Shown piece by piece: positions 35,358-46,004 of a stretch of DNA of 64,000 bases. The DNA is taken from NCBI GenBank assembly GCA_012184525.1, contig WOFQ01000032.1:1-64000 (forward strand). The letters run 5' to 3'. Position 1 is the stretch's first letter. The number at the start of each line of letters is the position of its first letter. The notes beneath the pieces are model-generated. The model was not told the origin of the DNA and searched no databases. It saw only the letters and a list, made by a program, of their open reading frames with translations. Source of the stretch: Xenoacremonium recifei. Taxonomy: Eukaryota; Ascomycota; Sordariomycetes; Hypocreales; Nectriaceae. The translations under genes were made by a program, and so were the position numbers.

Positions 35358-37033
35358 CTAGCCGAAGAAAGCGTTCCCGAATATATCATCGAGGGTTCTC
35401 TCCAGTCTTTTGTAGGCATCGTCCAAATCCTGGATAGGGTTGAAGGGGTACACTATGAAAACCTTGCGGAGAGTACCTATGGCCTCTGTCGCCTCGACAA
35501 TAGTGAAAATACTGATGTGGCTGGAAGTAATACTATTGAAGTATATGGTCAGTCAAGCTTTTGTAGGTAAAACGTCCCCGTGGCGTTCTCACCATTGTTC
35601 GCAAAACCCATCGGGGTATGTAAATGTATCTACCCATTCTGAAATTACCCAGCTTTGCCCGCGCTGAAGTATTTTAAGGACAATGGCTTGGTTAATATGG
35701 AGGCCTGGTCTTATGACATGTTCCCAATCTCTTGGGTTGATTATGGCGCCAGTATTTGCATGGAAAACGGCAAATCGCGACTGCATAATGTACTCCAGGC
35801 TAGGCCTGTCACCCGCATATACAACACATTGCAATATATCGAAGAAAGACTATTGTTGTTGGCATCTCATTGTTTAAGTGGACATTTATAAACCAGACTC
35901 ACCTCCCAGGTTGTGCATGCTTGCATTGGCAAGGCCCAACTTTCTCCGTATGCGTCATCAAGCCGGACAATGGCAAGAGTGAGATGTAGGGGTATCGCTT
36001 CAATAGCGCGCATAATACGTTTCAGCGGACCACTGATGTCGAGAAGCATGCGTCTATCGTCTGTTAATGATCTGTCATTCGTTTCTGTAAGCGTAACCTA
36101 CGTGTTTCGACTGATCGCTTCAAGCATTTCCCTTGAGCATTTCGCAAGCCTGGTGAAGAGGTTAGCTGTTGAAAATCCACAATCTAGGGAATCTGTGTAC
36201 ATAGTGAAGAGTTCTCTCATATCTTGCATAAGACGAAAGAGACTTTGAGCATGGTGAGTAACGAGCGCGGCCTGGCGACGGATCATTGCTGAGGCCTTTC
36301 CGGTTTTCCGTGTCAAAGCGAGCATGTTGTGCTCAATAGCAGCTAGGTTCTGGTCAAGGGCCTCTGCTTGCTTTGCCTCTGCCTTCGTTTGGCTAGCTGT
36401 CTTGGCTGTTAGAGCATCTATAGCATTCTGAGTTTTTGTTGCTATGCTCAGAATATTTGAAGTATGGCTCGCTATAGCATTTGCATGCTTCTCGATCACT
36501 AGCGACTGAAACGTTCCTATAGACTGAGATTGTAATGACAGTTGCTTAACACGAGTCCTATCATGAGAAGTTAGTCTTTGAGCAGTGACTAGTCATAGGG
36601 TAACAAACAGTTGCTGCACGCTCAAGAGGATGTTGATAGCGGCCATCTGTGACATGATAGTCTGCCTCAGTGAGTCAACATCGCTCCGAGCAATCATCGA
36701 CCAGTGAAGCCTTGTGCCGATGTTGCTGAGACTTCTTGTCGTTTTGAAGTGGCCAAGACTGCCTTCTTTGGATCGCATCTTATCGGCCATAAGTTGCAAG
36801 GGCTGTGAACAATGGATGACGGTGGCTCTGATCTGCTCCAGAGTCTGGCGCTCCTCTTCGCATTCGGGTTCTAGGCGTAAGACGTGCCTGAGGGTGCTGT
36901 GCACTAGATCGAGTTCGGCACGAAGCTGTTGGAAGTGGTTTGGAGCGTCCTTATAATTGCGTAGCTCGATGGCGATACGCTCAAAGAGGCCCAACACGGC
37001 GATGACGTCGCCGACCGCATATCCAAACGACAT
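35358..37033 (-). CDS. Helical N-terminal plus ubiquitin-like (ULD-type) domain protein
   Basis: Five exons on the minus strand (37033-36605, 36544-36102, 36053-35903, 35849-35593, 35511-35358) encode 477 residues. All phases agree, though the first donor (GTTACC) is weak. The start MSFGYAVGDVIAVLGLFERI and the helical 300 residues after it match the N-terminal helical region common to many fungal STAND/NLR-like accessory proteins. A coiled-coil Ala/Gln/Lys-rich segment lies at about 150-230. From about residue 290 comes the ubiquitin-like domain seen in these proteins (RLDDAYGESWALPMQACTTW then SFFDILQCVVYAGDRPSLEY). The last exon (IQDLDDAYKRLERTLDDIF) is not the usual Cys-rich tail and is less certain. 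No NACHT or kinase domain is present. The function is unknown; related proteins are highly expanded and variable in ascomycetes. Confidence 0.72.
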
Positions 37034-37276
37034 GTCTACTGACAGCGACGCGATGATGAGTTTGCAAGAGGAGGGTTGCAAGGTCCTTGCTGGATCAGCT
37101 CAGCCTCACTTTCGGCCCAGGCACCCAACGCCTCGGTAGTTGCATCCTGCATGGATCGCCTTATTATATATGCTCAGCATTGAGATTGCATGCCCTTGCA
37201 AGGCCCTATATCTGGGATAATGCCATATTTTGAAATTTGTTTATATTGAGATATGATCTTTGTGAATGAATTGCTA

Positions 37277-40198
37277 TCAAACTATCTGCGCGTACTCCAG
37301 AGGATTGTAAACCGAGACTGAAGACATGCGCCTTGCCGACATCAACCTCGATTCCCTCCATTTAAGAAACCCCAGGTCGTTTGCCTCCCGCTTCTGAAGC
37401 TGAGGAAACTCCTGGAAGAGCTTTAGAATCCAGGTATCACTCCCTGCCTCTGTCTGTACAGGGGACTTCTCCAACTTGCCGACTTCCCACACGATCAACT
37501 CTCTCATGTCCGCAATTGTCCTCCCCGGAAGAAACCAGGCTGGTCTCGTCTCTCCCACGATCATTGCAACCATCTCAGATGCGTACTCAAGGTGGGAACT
37601 CTTGCTATAAAATGGGTGAGATGGCTGGGATGGGCTTCCAACCGCGGTTTTGTCCGGGTATTCGCCTTCGCTTATTGTTGAAACTGTATCAGTGCTGGGC
37701 TCAAGCTCCAGCCGCTTTTCATTCTCATCGTTGGGGTCACGCCCTTGCAGTGAATCCGAATCTGAGAGTTCCTTTTGCTTTCTCACCTGCTTGGCGTTTT
37801 CTTCCTCATCCCGTCTCTTTTCCTTGCCCATCCATACCACCTCGATCGGTCGGCACTCGGCGAGTACAAGATTTTGGCAAATATCAAAGGCAGTGTAGGC
37901 CATGATGGTAATGAGATGAGTCGACAGGGCCGAGTTCCACAGTGACTCGTCAAAATATACCGACATCAGTACCATAAGATTTTGGGGAATGCGGCTTTTG
38001 TTATGTAAATGAGGGAAATACTTGTTTGCCGCCTGAGAGTAGATGTTCCAAACAGTAGTCATCTTCTGTTCTCTTTCGTCAAAGGATGCCTCACTTTCGT
38101 GGGTACTTGTGCCATTGCTTCCTCGAAAAGCATCGCTACTCTCTGTTGTTGCTAGCTTGACTGCCGCCTCTTTGTCCCAAAGAAAGTCGAAGAGCATTTC
38201 TTGTTTTAATGAGCGAGACTGTTTACCCTTAATCGGGGCCTCAGGGTCGTAGTCAAGAATGTTGTTGTTTGCCAAAACTTCCCATCCGCGCTGAAGAATT
38301 CTCAAAACACCGACGCTTCCCATCCTGCCCATGAGGACGGCTATGTCTTGAGCCTTTCTTCCGTTTTCGTTCTTGATGCTGATATCTCCTCCACGTTGCA
38401 TTAGGATGCGTAGAATGACGTGGCGATCCAGTCTCGCAGCGACGTGAATCGGTGTATTACCCCTTTTGTCTTTTGAATTGACCGGAGCCCCGGCGTCGAG
38501 GAGGTCAATCACTACATCCACTGAGCCGTTGATGACTGCACAGTGCAAAGGTGTTCCAAACGCGCTATTCTTTAGCTCCAAACTTGACTTATGTTTGAGG
38601 AGACAGAGAACTAGCTCATGGCTACCGAAATAACTCGCTCTATGCAATGCAGTCATTCCATACTTGTCGATGTGGTTCACGTTTGCTCCATTCCCGATGA
38701 TAGCATCGCAATTCAGAGCTGACGCACAATAATGAAGAGGTGTCATGCTGTAAGCATCCTCAACATCTAGGAGTTGCACGCCCTGTTTCAGAATCCAGTT
38801 AGTGATGCGGGCTGAAGGTCCGGTGACTGCCATGTGCAAAGGTGTTCTCAAAGAACTGTCTCGGGGAGTATTATTCGTCGTGTCGAGATCATGGGAATAC
38901 GAGTTGATCAGTTTGGGAATGAGAAGTGTCTCTGGCACATCGCGTCTTGCTGCGATCTGAGCTGCAAAGTGAAGGGGAAGATTGAATACACGTTCATCCC
39001 TTGGCGAACATAGCTTCGTCGTTGCAAGACCCGGTTCTGCACGCAGTAACGCCGCCACCACATCGTAGTCTTGGAAATCGATCGCTTGCATAAGAGCCGT
39101 CATTCCATTTGGTGCCATGATCTTTAGATTTTGGAAGCCGGATATTATTGAGATTGTCTTGTCCAGCTGCTCCGCATGCTTTCCTCCGTGTATCGCACGG
39201 CGCTCAATAGGTGTTGAGAAGCTCAATGCACAGGCAAGAGGAGCCGCATGCATGGAAGAGTCGGAATTTGGACGTGGCAATTGAAGCAGCATCTCCAGAA
39301 TTTCGCTGCAATGATATTTTGCCGCAATATGGGCTGCCGTCCATTTGGATCTGAGATCCTCCCGCGGGAAAGCATTTTTGCAATAGGCCAAGGCAGTCGC
39401 ATCGGCTCCTAACGTTAGGAGCACTTTGACAGCTTTGAGGTTGTTGACAGAGATGGCGATAGACAAGGGCGTCCCCATCAATTGTAACGGCCATTGCCCA
39501 TGGGCCTCCCGTACAGAGTGAAATGGTGCATTCACCCCACAGATCTTCGAAGGTGATTGTCGTCTAAATTGAACGGCAATTGTTCTAAGAGCCGATTCGT
39601 CCTCCAACAAAGCTAACCAATGCAATCCAGTGCATCCGTAAACGGTTGTTGAGCTTGGGTACTCCTTGTCTGACAGCAGTTTTAATGCGAGCTTGATATC
39701 TCCTTGAAAACATGCTTTCACGAGAGGAGGCATGTGGGAGACAGGGCTAGTTGCCTGCAGCAAGGCTGAGATGTTACCGATATATGAGAATTTGCTTGGT
39801 CCATCACCAGATAGCCTGTCTTGGCCCACCAGGTGACTAAATCGCTTTGCCACTGGATGACCAGCATTGCTGGCCAAAAGAGCATATTTCTGGGCCGTTT
39901 TCGGATCTTTAGGAGTCCCAAATCCAACGTGGTAGCATAAGGCGATTTGCCAGGTGTATGAGGCTTCATCTTTGGCAAGCTTGGCTTTCAATGTATCATT
40001 CAAGCTCTTGAATATTTGCTGCTCGTGACCCCAAGGTATTTCTCTCCCGCTTTCAGCCCGAAACATCTAAATAATCTTTCAGTAACTTGTTTCCGAGAGT
40101 TGGAGACGTGGAATGTTGGGTCTTATACCTCATAGGTAGGCGCTGGCGCTTCTAGATGTAGTGCCAAGTCTCCCTGCAGACCCGAAAGGCCTGATGAA
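37277..40198 (-). CDS. Sel1-like/ankyrin-repeat protein, N-terminus apparently lost
   Basis: A 929-residue frame runs from the ATG at 40066 to 37277. Just upstream, 40198-40129 is a coding-like 70 bp exon (ending EAPAPTYE) joined in frame through a 62 bp GTATAA-TTTAG intron (40067-40128), so the ATG at 40066 is probably internal. Residues about 40-75 resemble a Sel1-like unit (LCYHVGFGTPKDPKTAQKYA). About 110-600 hold degenerate and canonical ankyrin repeats (TPLHYCASAL, MTALHRASYFGSHELVLCLL, GNTPIHVAARLDRHVILRIL). The C-terminal 300 residues include a charged linker. Fungal relatives usually carry a protein-kinase domain before the Sel1/ankyrin part; none is found here because the opposite-strand kinase-like gene begins at once. 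The 5' end is therefore unresolved. Confidence 0.75.
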
Positions 40199-40228
40199 CT
40201 GAAAACGAGTGGTTAGTGATAAACTCCT

Positions 40229-41336
40229 TTGAGCTTGGCCAGCACTCAAACCCAGGCCGTCGCCAGAACTCTTGAGATCAAAGACCCTATTCTTTTACGA
40301 GACATTAGTATCTCTCAGCAGATCGCCAATAATTTTGGCATCTTTCACTGGAAGGGAAAGCCTGTTCTCCTAGAGTATCGCTCCTACTCGGCCGAATCAC
40401 CAGTCCCCGTCGAGTTGGACAGTCGCACGCGAGATCTTGTTGACAAACTCGCCAACCTTCTCTCCCAACCCAAGGAGATTGTATTCAGGACCCCGAGTTG
40501 TCAGGGATGGGTCAGACAGATGCAGCACAACAGAGTTGCCTACATGTTCAGCGTTCCCGATGCCGTGGAACCGAACCCTGTAAGCCTTCTTCAGGTCCTT
40601 GCATCCGACAACTCATCGCCCCCTTCCCTCAGTCAAAGGCTGTGGCTTGCCACCAAGCTGGCTCGTGGTATCTCCCAGTTGCAACTGGTCAAATGGGTAT
40701 GCTTTTTGGCTCTTCTCTCTACTTGCTCGGTTTCCAAGGCTGACTCTAATAGGTTCACGAAAGTTTCCGAAGCGAGAATGTCTTGTTCTTCCCAAACCCA
40801 GATGTCCAGGGCACGAAGTCACCACCTGAATGCCGAATTGATCTTTGCGAACCCTGGATACTAGGGTTTGAGTTTAGCCGCCCTGAGACGTTCTTCTCGC
40901 ATGGACATGCAGACGTGTGCTTGAGCCGAGATATATACCGCCATCCGGATCGACAGCAAAACCCTACCCAACTTTTCAACAAATTGCACGATATATATGC
41001 TCTTGGTGTTGTTCTCCTGGAAATCGGTGAGTTCATTTTCTCTCTCTTCTAAGGAGCCATTGCTGATATCGAGAAGGGCTGTGGCAACCCGCGTTGACAC
41101 TCGACAAGTCTGGCTTCGCCAAAATGCAAGACCCCCAAGTCATCAAAAAGTATCTTGTCCGCCACGCAAAGAAGCGACTGGGATCGAAGGTAGGGGAGAA
41201 ATACCAAGGTGTGGTGTTGAAGTGCTTAGAAGGCAACTTCGACATTGATAACGACACAAAAGAAGACTTGAAGCTGCAGCAATCTTTCCGAGCTCAAGTA
41301 GTTGATGTATTACAACGCGCCGCCGAGAATATTTAA
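40229..41336 (+). CDS. Protein-kinase-like C-terminal domain protein, 5'-truncated
   Basis: Three exons (40229-40696, 40753-41026, 41077-41336) give 333 residues with perfect phase agreement, but no ATG opens the frame: an in-frame TAA lies at 40220-40222 and the first codon available is TTG. The sequence matches the C-terminal kinase-like half of fungal accessory proteins that usually begin with a helical HeLo or prion-inhibition domain. Visible features are SQRLWLATKLARGISQL, SENVLFFPNPD, FEFSRPET, DIYRHPDRQ and KLHDIYALGVVLLEIGLW. Catalytic HRD and DFG motifs are not evident, so it is probably a pseudokinase. The normal N-terminal 200 or so residues are absent, and the ankyrin gene occupies the opposite strand immediately upstream. 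It is probably a truncated copy. Confidence 0.6.
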
Positions 41337-41422
41337 TGCTTTACCCATAGAGTATTACCAATACACTATATCTCTTTTCTCATGGTTGAGTGAATTAATA
41401 GCTACTTCAATGATGGCACTTT

Positions 41423-41620
41423 TCATGTATTGCAAAAGGTTTGGGCCAAACCCCAAATCTCAGAGTTGATGGCGAATCCATTATGCTTCACCGCTTCGTA
41501 ATTTGAGCGTGCTACAGCAAAGATTTTGTTTTCGGGTATATTTCGAGAAATGAGGAGCGCACAAACGGCACCAATACTTCCAGCCCCATATATGAGGAGG
41601 CAGGGAGTTGGCTGAGTCAT
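41423..41620 (-). pseudogene. N-terminal fragment of ketopantoate-reductase-like gene
   Basis: From an ATG at 41620 the frame encodes about 57 residues with the dinucleotide-binding start of ApbA/PanE-type 2-dehydropantoate 2-reductases (LLIYGAGSIGAVCALLIS, then FAVARSNYEAVKHNGFAINS). It then ends after an unrelated tail (LAQTFCNT). The family protein is around 300-350 residues, so over 80 percent is missing. No continuation was found on this strand nearby. It looks like a gene fragment left by rearrangement. Confidence 0.6.
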
Positions 41621-41760
41621 GGCGAAGGAAGAGATTTTTAGTGAGTAAAGGTTGGAATAGAAGATATTATAATATTGAGTCGAGATTACTGATTAGCTAA
41701 CAAACATGCCGTCTTTGTCGAACCATGACCAGGAGAACCCCAAAGACCATCCCAGTGCCA

Positions 41761-43376
41761 CTACAAGACTGAATATGATGGGCCAAACTTAGCCCTAAAC
41801 CTGTACCGAGTAATTCTGTCGAAGAACAGATCCCGAAGCTCTAAATAACTAAAGATGTGTAATGGCTTGAAACCTGTTTCGCTCTCGCCTAATTTGTTAA
41901 ACGAAAGTCTCTTGACAGAAAGGGGGTTAGTTAAACGTGGCGAAGCAACTTCCGTCCATGCTTCAACAACGGAATCTTCAAGTTTGAAATGCGTGCCTCG
42001 CCATCTTATTTCAGCTTTGAAATCGTCACGGAGATAACTAAAAACGTGACCGGATGTGTTCCCAACACCCCAGATTTCTAGCGTCCGCAAACGGGGTAGG
42101 TTTCCCATGGCCTTGCTAGCTAAACTGAGTAGAGATGTTACCTGATCTTGACTACTGCGCGAGGGACGGAGCGACGGCACCCTGATACCTAAAACTTCGA
42201 GACTTGATTCCTCTTGCTTTTTGATGGCGCTCAAGAAGAGTTCGGCATTGAGATTGTCTGGGGTGCAGAGCGCAGTCAAGCCATGGCATGCCGTCCCCAG
42301 AAACGGCCCAAAGGTTTCGAAAGCTTGACGTATCCCCTGTGGCTTATAGTACTCCTCTCTTCGCCTGTCATGAAAGCAGAAGGATCTAAAACTTGAGGGG
42401 AAGGAAGGGAATAGGTCTGTTTGGATACCTGGAGTTGTTATTATTAGCCAGAAACGTTCTCTCCTTTCTTCTATATATACTTACTATCCATAAAAGCTTT
42501 ATCAACTTCCGGCCTGAATGCTGCACATCTCTCCAAACGAAAGAAGATTATGGAAGTAAAGCTTTCACGAAAGAGTCTTGCGAGTGATGCCATTTCAATC
42601 CCTCGAAAGAACTCTTGACGTAGATGAAGGCCTTTAACGATGGGGACCACTGGTAGAGACTCCTCTGTCTGAAGTTCAAGCGGCGTACCACGGAGACGCT
42701 TCCACATGCCATAAGTAACAGGACTCGCGGCACGGCACCCTGCTTCTGCATGTTTCTGCATGTAGAACTCGCGAATGCGTGATGCACTGTGAACTGGACC
42801 CAAGTCCTCCAGGAAATTGAACGGATAATCGTCAAAAAGTTCAATATCCCTCCAATGATACTTTTCATCACTGGGTGAGTGTGCAGTAATTTCGAGGACA
42901 AGCCCTCGACTTTGGCCCTGCCATGATGATAAAAGCTTCAATAAATCCATCATGGAATCAGTAAAGGTTTCATTATTCCTAAAGAGCTATTAATAATCTT
43001 CGATCAAGTAATGGCAATCCTCTTCTTACTGGCCAATGTACATTGCACACTCTGGTCTTCTAGAAGCGCACTCGCCATATCCGGCGAGTAGAATCTTGAG
43101 TCGCAGACGTCTTATATAGTGCAATCTGGCGATGTTTTCCCCAGCAATTGCTTCTGCGAGTGTTGGAATATCTGACGACTTGAGGGCCAGATTCTGAAAG
43201 GTCTTTAGCTCAAATCTTTGCTGCCATTCTTTGGATACCGCAGCTAAGGATGAAGCTTTAGGAAACCCAAGCTGAGTGGAGGGTTTGGTGCTCGTCGGGA
43301 TAACGAATTGGAATATTAAAAGACGAATCTCTGCAGGGAGTGTGTCCCAACCCCACTTCGTCCCAGAGGGACTCAT
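41761..43376 (-). CDS. F-box-like domain protein of a fungal accessory family
   Basis: Three exons on the minus strand (43376-43030, 42978-42485, 42428-41761) encode 502 residues. Introns are 42979-43029 and 42429-42484, both with GTAAG-type donors and TTTAG/CCAG acceptors. The chosen start (43376, MSPSGTKWGW) puts the F-box-like motif (WDTLPAEIRLLIFQFV) at residues about 9-25, as usual. An in-frame ATG at 43508 would add 44 poorly ordered residues. The remaining region has the layout of fungal F-box proteins: a helical middle, then Leu-rich segments (LPRLRTLEIWGVGN, LSVKRLSFNKLG). The family's expected role is substrate adaptor of SCF ubiquitin ligases; the target is unknown. Confidence 0.7.
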
Positions 43377-43916
43377 GGCGATTGATAGACGAAGCCAAGT
43401 CGTGCAATCTGGAATGTTGGTGTGATGGTGGACTGGGACCGTACTTAAAGTATGTGTCCATAGTGGTGCTGGACCATTTGTGGCGTTTTCTTTGCTTCGA
43501 TGACTCATGAGGTGCGCAAACTCTCTTACATCTGTGACAAACTCTCCAATGTCTCGATCCTAAATCTAGGGTAACTAACTTTAGATTTAAGATATTAATT
43601 ATATATCTTGACGGTCATCAACCCTGAGGTGTGCTGTTAAGGAGCTTGATGCTAAAAATCCGTAGATAATTCTAGCGATGTTGCATTCTCTTTACTGAAT
43701 ATAAATATAGGTGTTAAGTCGTTCTAATGAGTTGGAGTCCGTACCTAATGTGACGCAGGCGGTAAAATGGAGCGAGGGTGCGAGTACAGTTGTATTGTGA
43801 TAATGTACGACCGGATGTTCCCAGTGCGCGAACAGCATGGGCAAGATTTGTAACTAGTCACAAATCTACCAGAAAGTATCATAAAAGTGAAACAATGCCT
43901 TTATATATCGCAGTTC
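43377..43916. other. Intergenic, AT-richer
   Basis: Promoter side of the F-box gene and 3' flank of the GH31 gene. No ORF beyond the optional N-terminal extension of the F-box gene. AT-rich patch near 43560-43720. Confidence 0.45.
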
Positions 43917-46004
43917 TCAATCTAGTTTGAGAAAAATTGGGATGTCATCAATCGGGGCGTGAACCGAGATTGTTGATCCACCTACGAACATTCCCTCCGT
44001 TGTGTCTTCGTCGTTGCGGATGAGGAGACGGCTCCATCGGTTGCCTTTCGGTAGATAAACTTGTCTGTCTCTCTGTCCTGGCTGCAAGATTGGAGCACAT
44101 AAGTACTTGTCCCCAAACATATACTGCGTTTCCATTTCCCAGCATGTCTCGTCCTCGGGGAACTCGAAGAACATCGTTCTCATAACGGGACTACCGTAGT
44201 CACTGGCTTCCTGCATCAGACGCTTGATGTACGGCCGCAGTCGTTGACGAAGTTTCAGGAATTTGACCAAGATTTCGTAATTGTCGTCTCCAAAGCTCCA
44301 TACTTCATTCTCTGCCCCAGATGCACAGCGAGCGAGACCCCCCTCGCTCTCTTCGGGTATGTACTGCGGCTCACGGCAGCCGTGAAGACGCATGACAGGG
44401 CAGAAAGTTCCCCATTGGAACCATCTCACAAGGAGTTCTCGAAAATCCTGATCCTTACTGTCTGCGCCGTAAAATCCTCCAATATCAGTTGTCCACCATG
44501 GGATGCCAGCCAGCCCCATGTTCAGGCCTGCCGCCAGCTGGCTTCTTAGCGCTGTCCATGAACTAGCAATATCACCGCTCCAAACCAAGGCGCCGAATTT
44601 CTGACTCCCAGCCCAGGCACATCGGACGAGGTTGACAATCCCGTCCGGGCCGCCCGTCTGTTGACCTACCGACTGTTGACCTTCAAAGAACGCCTGCGAG
44701 TAACAGCGGGGATATATGTTCGCGACGCTTCGGGCAGGACCAAGGTAGTATCGATAATTCTCAAAGTCATAGGCATTGTACTCAGGTTCAGCTTCATCTA
44801 GCCAGAATGACACAATGCCCTTATCGTGGTAGTTCTTCTTGATCTGTTCCCAAATGTATCTCCGTGCTGCAGGATTTGTGAAGTCTACCTGAAGGTTCTG
44901 GCCCATGAAATCTCTCGTAGTGTGTAAGCCACGATCGACTTTAATGAGGTAACCCTTTTCTGTCATTTCTGAGTAGCGCTTGCATCTTTTATCGACTGTT
45001 GGCCAGACTGATACGACCAACCTGATGTTCATGTCGTTCAGTTCTTGTACCATGCCCTCAGCGTCTGGCCAAACAGACCTGTCCCAGTCCCAATCACCTT
45101 GAAGTGGCCAGTGGAAGTAGTCAGCCACGATGACATCGATAGGTAAGTTGCGTCGCTTATATTCACGAGCTGTTTCCAAGAGTTCTTCCTGGTTCTTATA
45201 ACGTAGTTTTGATTGCCAGAACCCAAGGGCATAATCTGGAATCATAGGGGCGTGGCCTACAACATCTGCGTACCGCATTAGAAGCTCCTTGGGCGAGCTT
45301 CCGACGACAATCCAAAAGTCGAGCACGTTAGAAGAGTAAGCCTCAAAGGTAGTCGAGTTTCTGCCAAAGACAACCCGCCCGACAGCCGGATTATTCCATA
45401 GGAACCCATAGCCGAGACTACTGACGTAGAATGGAACACTTGCCTGGGAATTCCTTTGAGCAAGTTCCAGGTCTATGCCTTTCAGGTTGAGAAATGGCTG
45501 CTGATACTGGCCCATTCCGTATATTTTCTCGTTCGAAGATTGAGATTCCATTCGATACGAAATGTGATACTCGCTCCCACCACTCCCATGAGAGCGGAAC
45601 TCGCGGCTCTTCACTTCGAGTGCTGACGTCTTTGGGTCTCGATGATCGATCTTGGTTCGATTGTACTCCTCAAGCACGCACTTTCCGGTGCTATTGTTGA
45701 TGATTTTCAGTTTCCCGTATGCACTGACGCTGGCAGTCATCAAGCCATTCGTCACAGACGCTGAGGAGTAGCTTTTCTGTGACCCATGGAGGTCAGTGTC
45801 CGGTGCAAGCAAGGTCTCTTGCGCGTGTGGGACGTTGACAACTGTCTGGGTGAGAGCGACAGGTTCTGACAATGCCCAATCAGTTGAAGGCATCTGAGGG
45901 AGCCTGGTGCTCCGAATTCGTAATGAATCCGGACCCCATGGTTGAACTTGCAAATGTTCCCCCTCATAGTACCAGTGCAAGGTTGAATTATCGGCCTCAA
46001 ACAT
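43917..46004 (-). CDS. Intracellular GH31 alpha-glycosidase (alpha-xylosidase-like)
   Basis: Intronless, 695 residues from the ATG at 46004. No signal peptide or membrane segment, so the enzyme is probably cytosolic. An N-terminal beta-sandwich (about 1-240) precedes the GH31 (beta/alpha)8 barrel. Visible motifs are IPDYALGFWQSKLRY, VIVADYFHWPLQGDWDWD, SFWLDEAEPEY (nucleophile Asp at about 403), ALVWSGDI (acid/base Asp at about 478) and GIPWWTTDIGGF. The WLDEAEPE form and the short length resemble alpha-xylosidase-type GH31 members rather than the large secreted alpha-glucosidases. Candidate substrates are alpha-1,6-linked xylosyl disaccharides such as isoprimeverose. The gene is divergent from an alpha-glucoside-type permease, which suggests import followed by hydrolysis. 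Family is certain; the substrate is inference. Confidence 0.9.
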   Translation of the reverse strand: MFEADNSTLHWYYEGEHLQVQPWGPDSLRIRSTRLPQMPSTDWALSEPVALTQTVVNVPHAQETLLAPDTDLHGSQKSYSSASVTNGLMTASVSAYGKLKIINNSTGKCVLEEYNRTKIDHRDPKTSALEVKSREFRSHGSGGSEYHISYRMESQSSNEKIYGMGQYQQPFLNLKGIDLELAQRNSQASVPFYVSSLGYGFLWNNPAVGRVVFGRNSTTFEAYSSNVLDFWIVVGSSPKELLMRYADVVGHAPMIPDYALGFWQSKLRYKNQEELLETAREYKRRNLPIDVIVADYFHWPLQGDWDWDRSVWPDAEGMVQELNDMNIRLVVSVWPTVDKRCKRYSEMTEKGYLIKVDRGLHTTRDFMGQNLQVDFTNPAARRYIWEQIKKNYHDKGIVSFWLDEAEPEYNAYDFENYRYYLGPARSVANIYPRCYSQAFFEGQQSVGQQTGGPDGIVNLVRCAWAGSQKFGALVWSGDIASSWTALRSQLAAGLNMGLAGIPWWTTDIGGFYGADSKDQDFRELLVRWFQWGTFCPVMRLHGCREPQYIPEESEGGLARCASGAENEVWSFGDDNYEILVKFLKLRQRLRPYIKRLMQEASDYGSPVMRTMFFEFPEDETCWEMETQYMFGDKYLCAPILQPGQRDRQVYLPKGNRWSRLLIRNDEDTTEGMFVGGSTISVHAPIDDIPIFLKLD

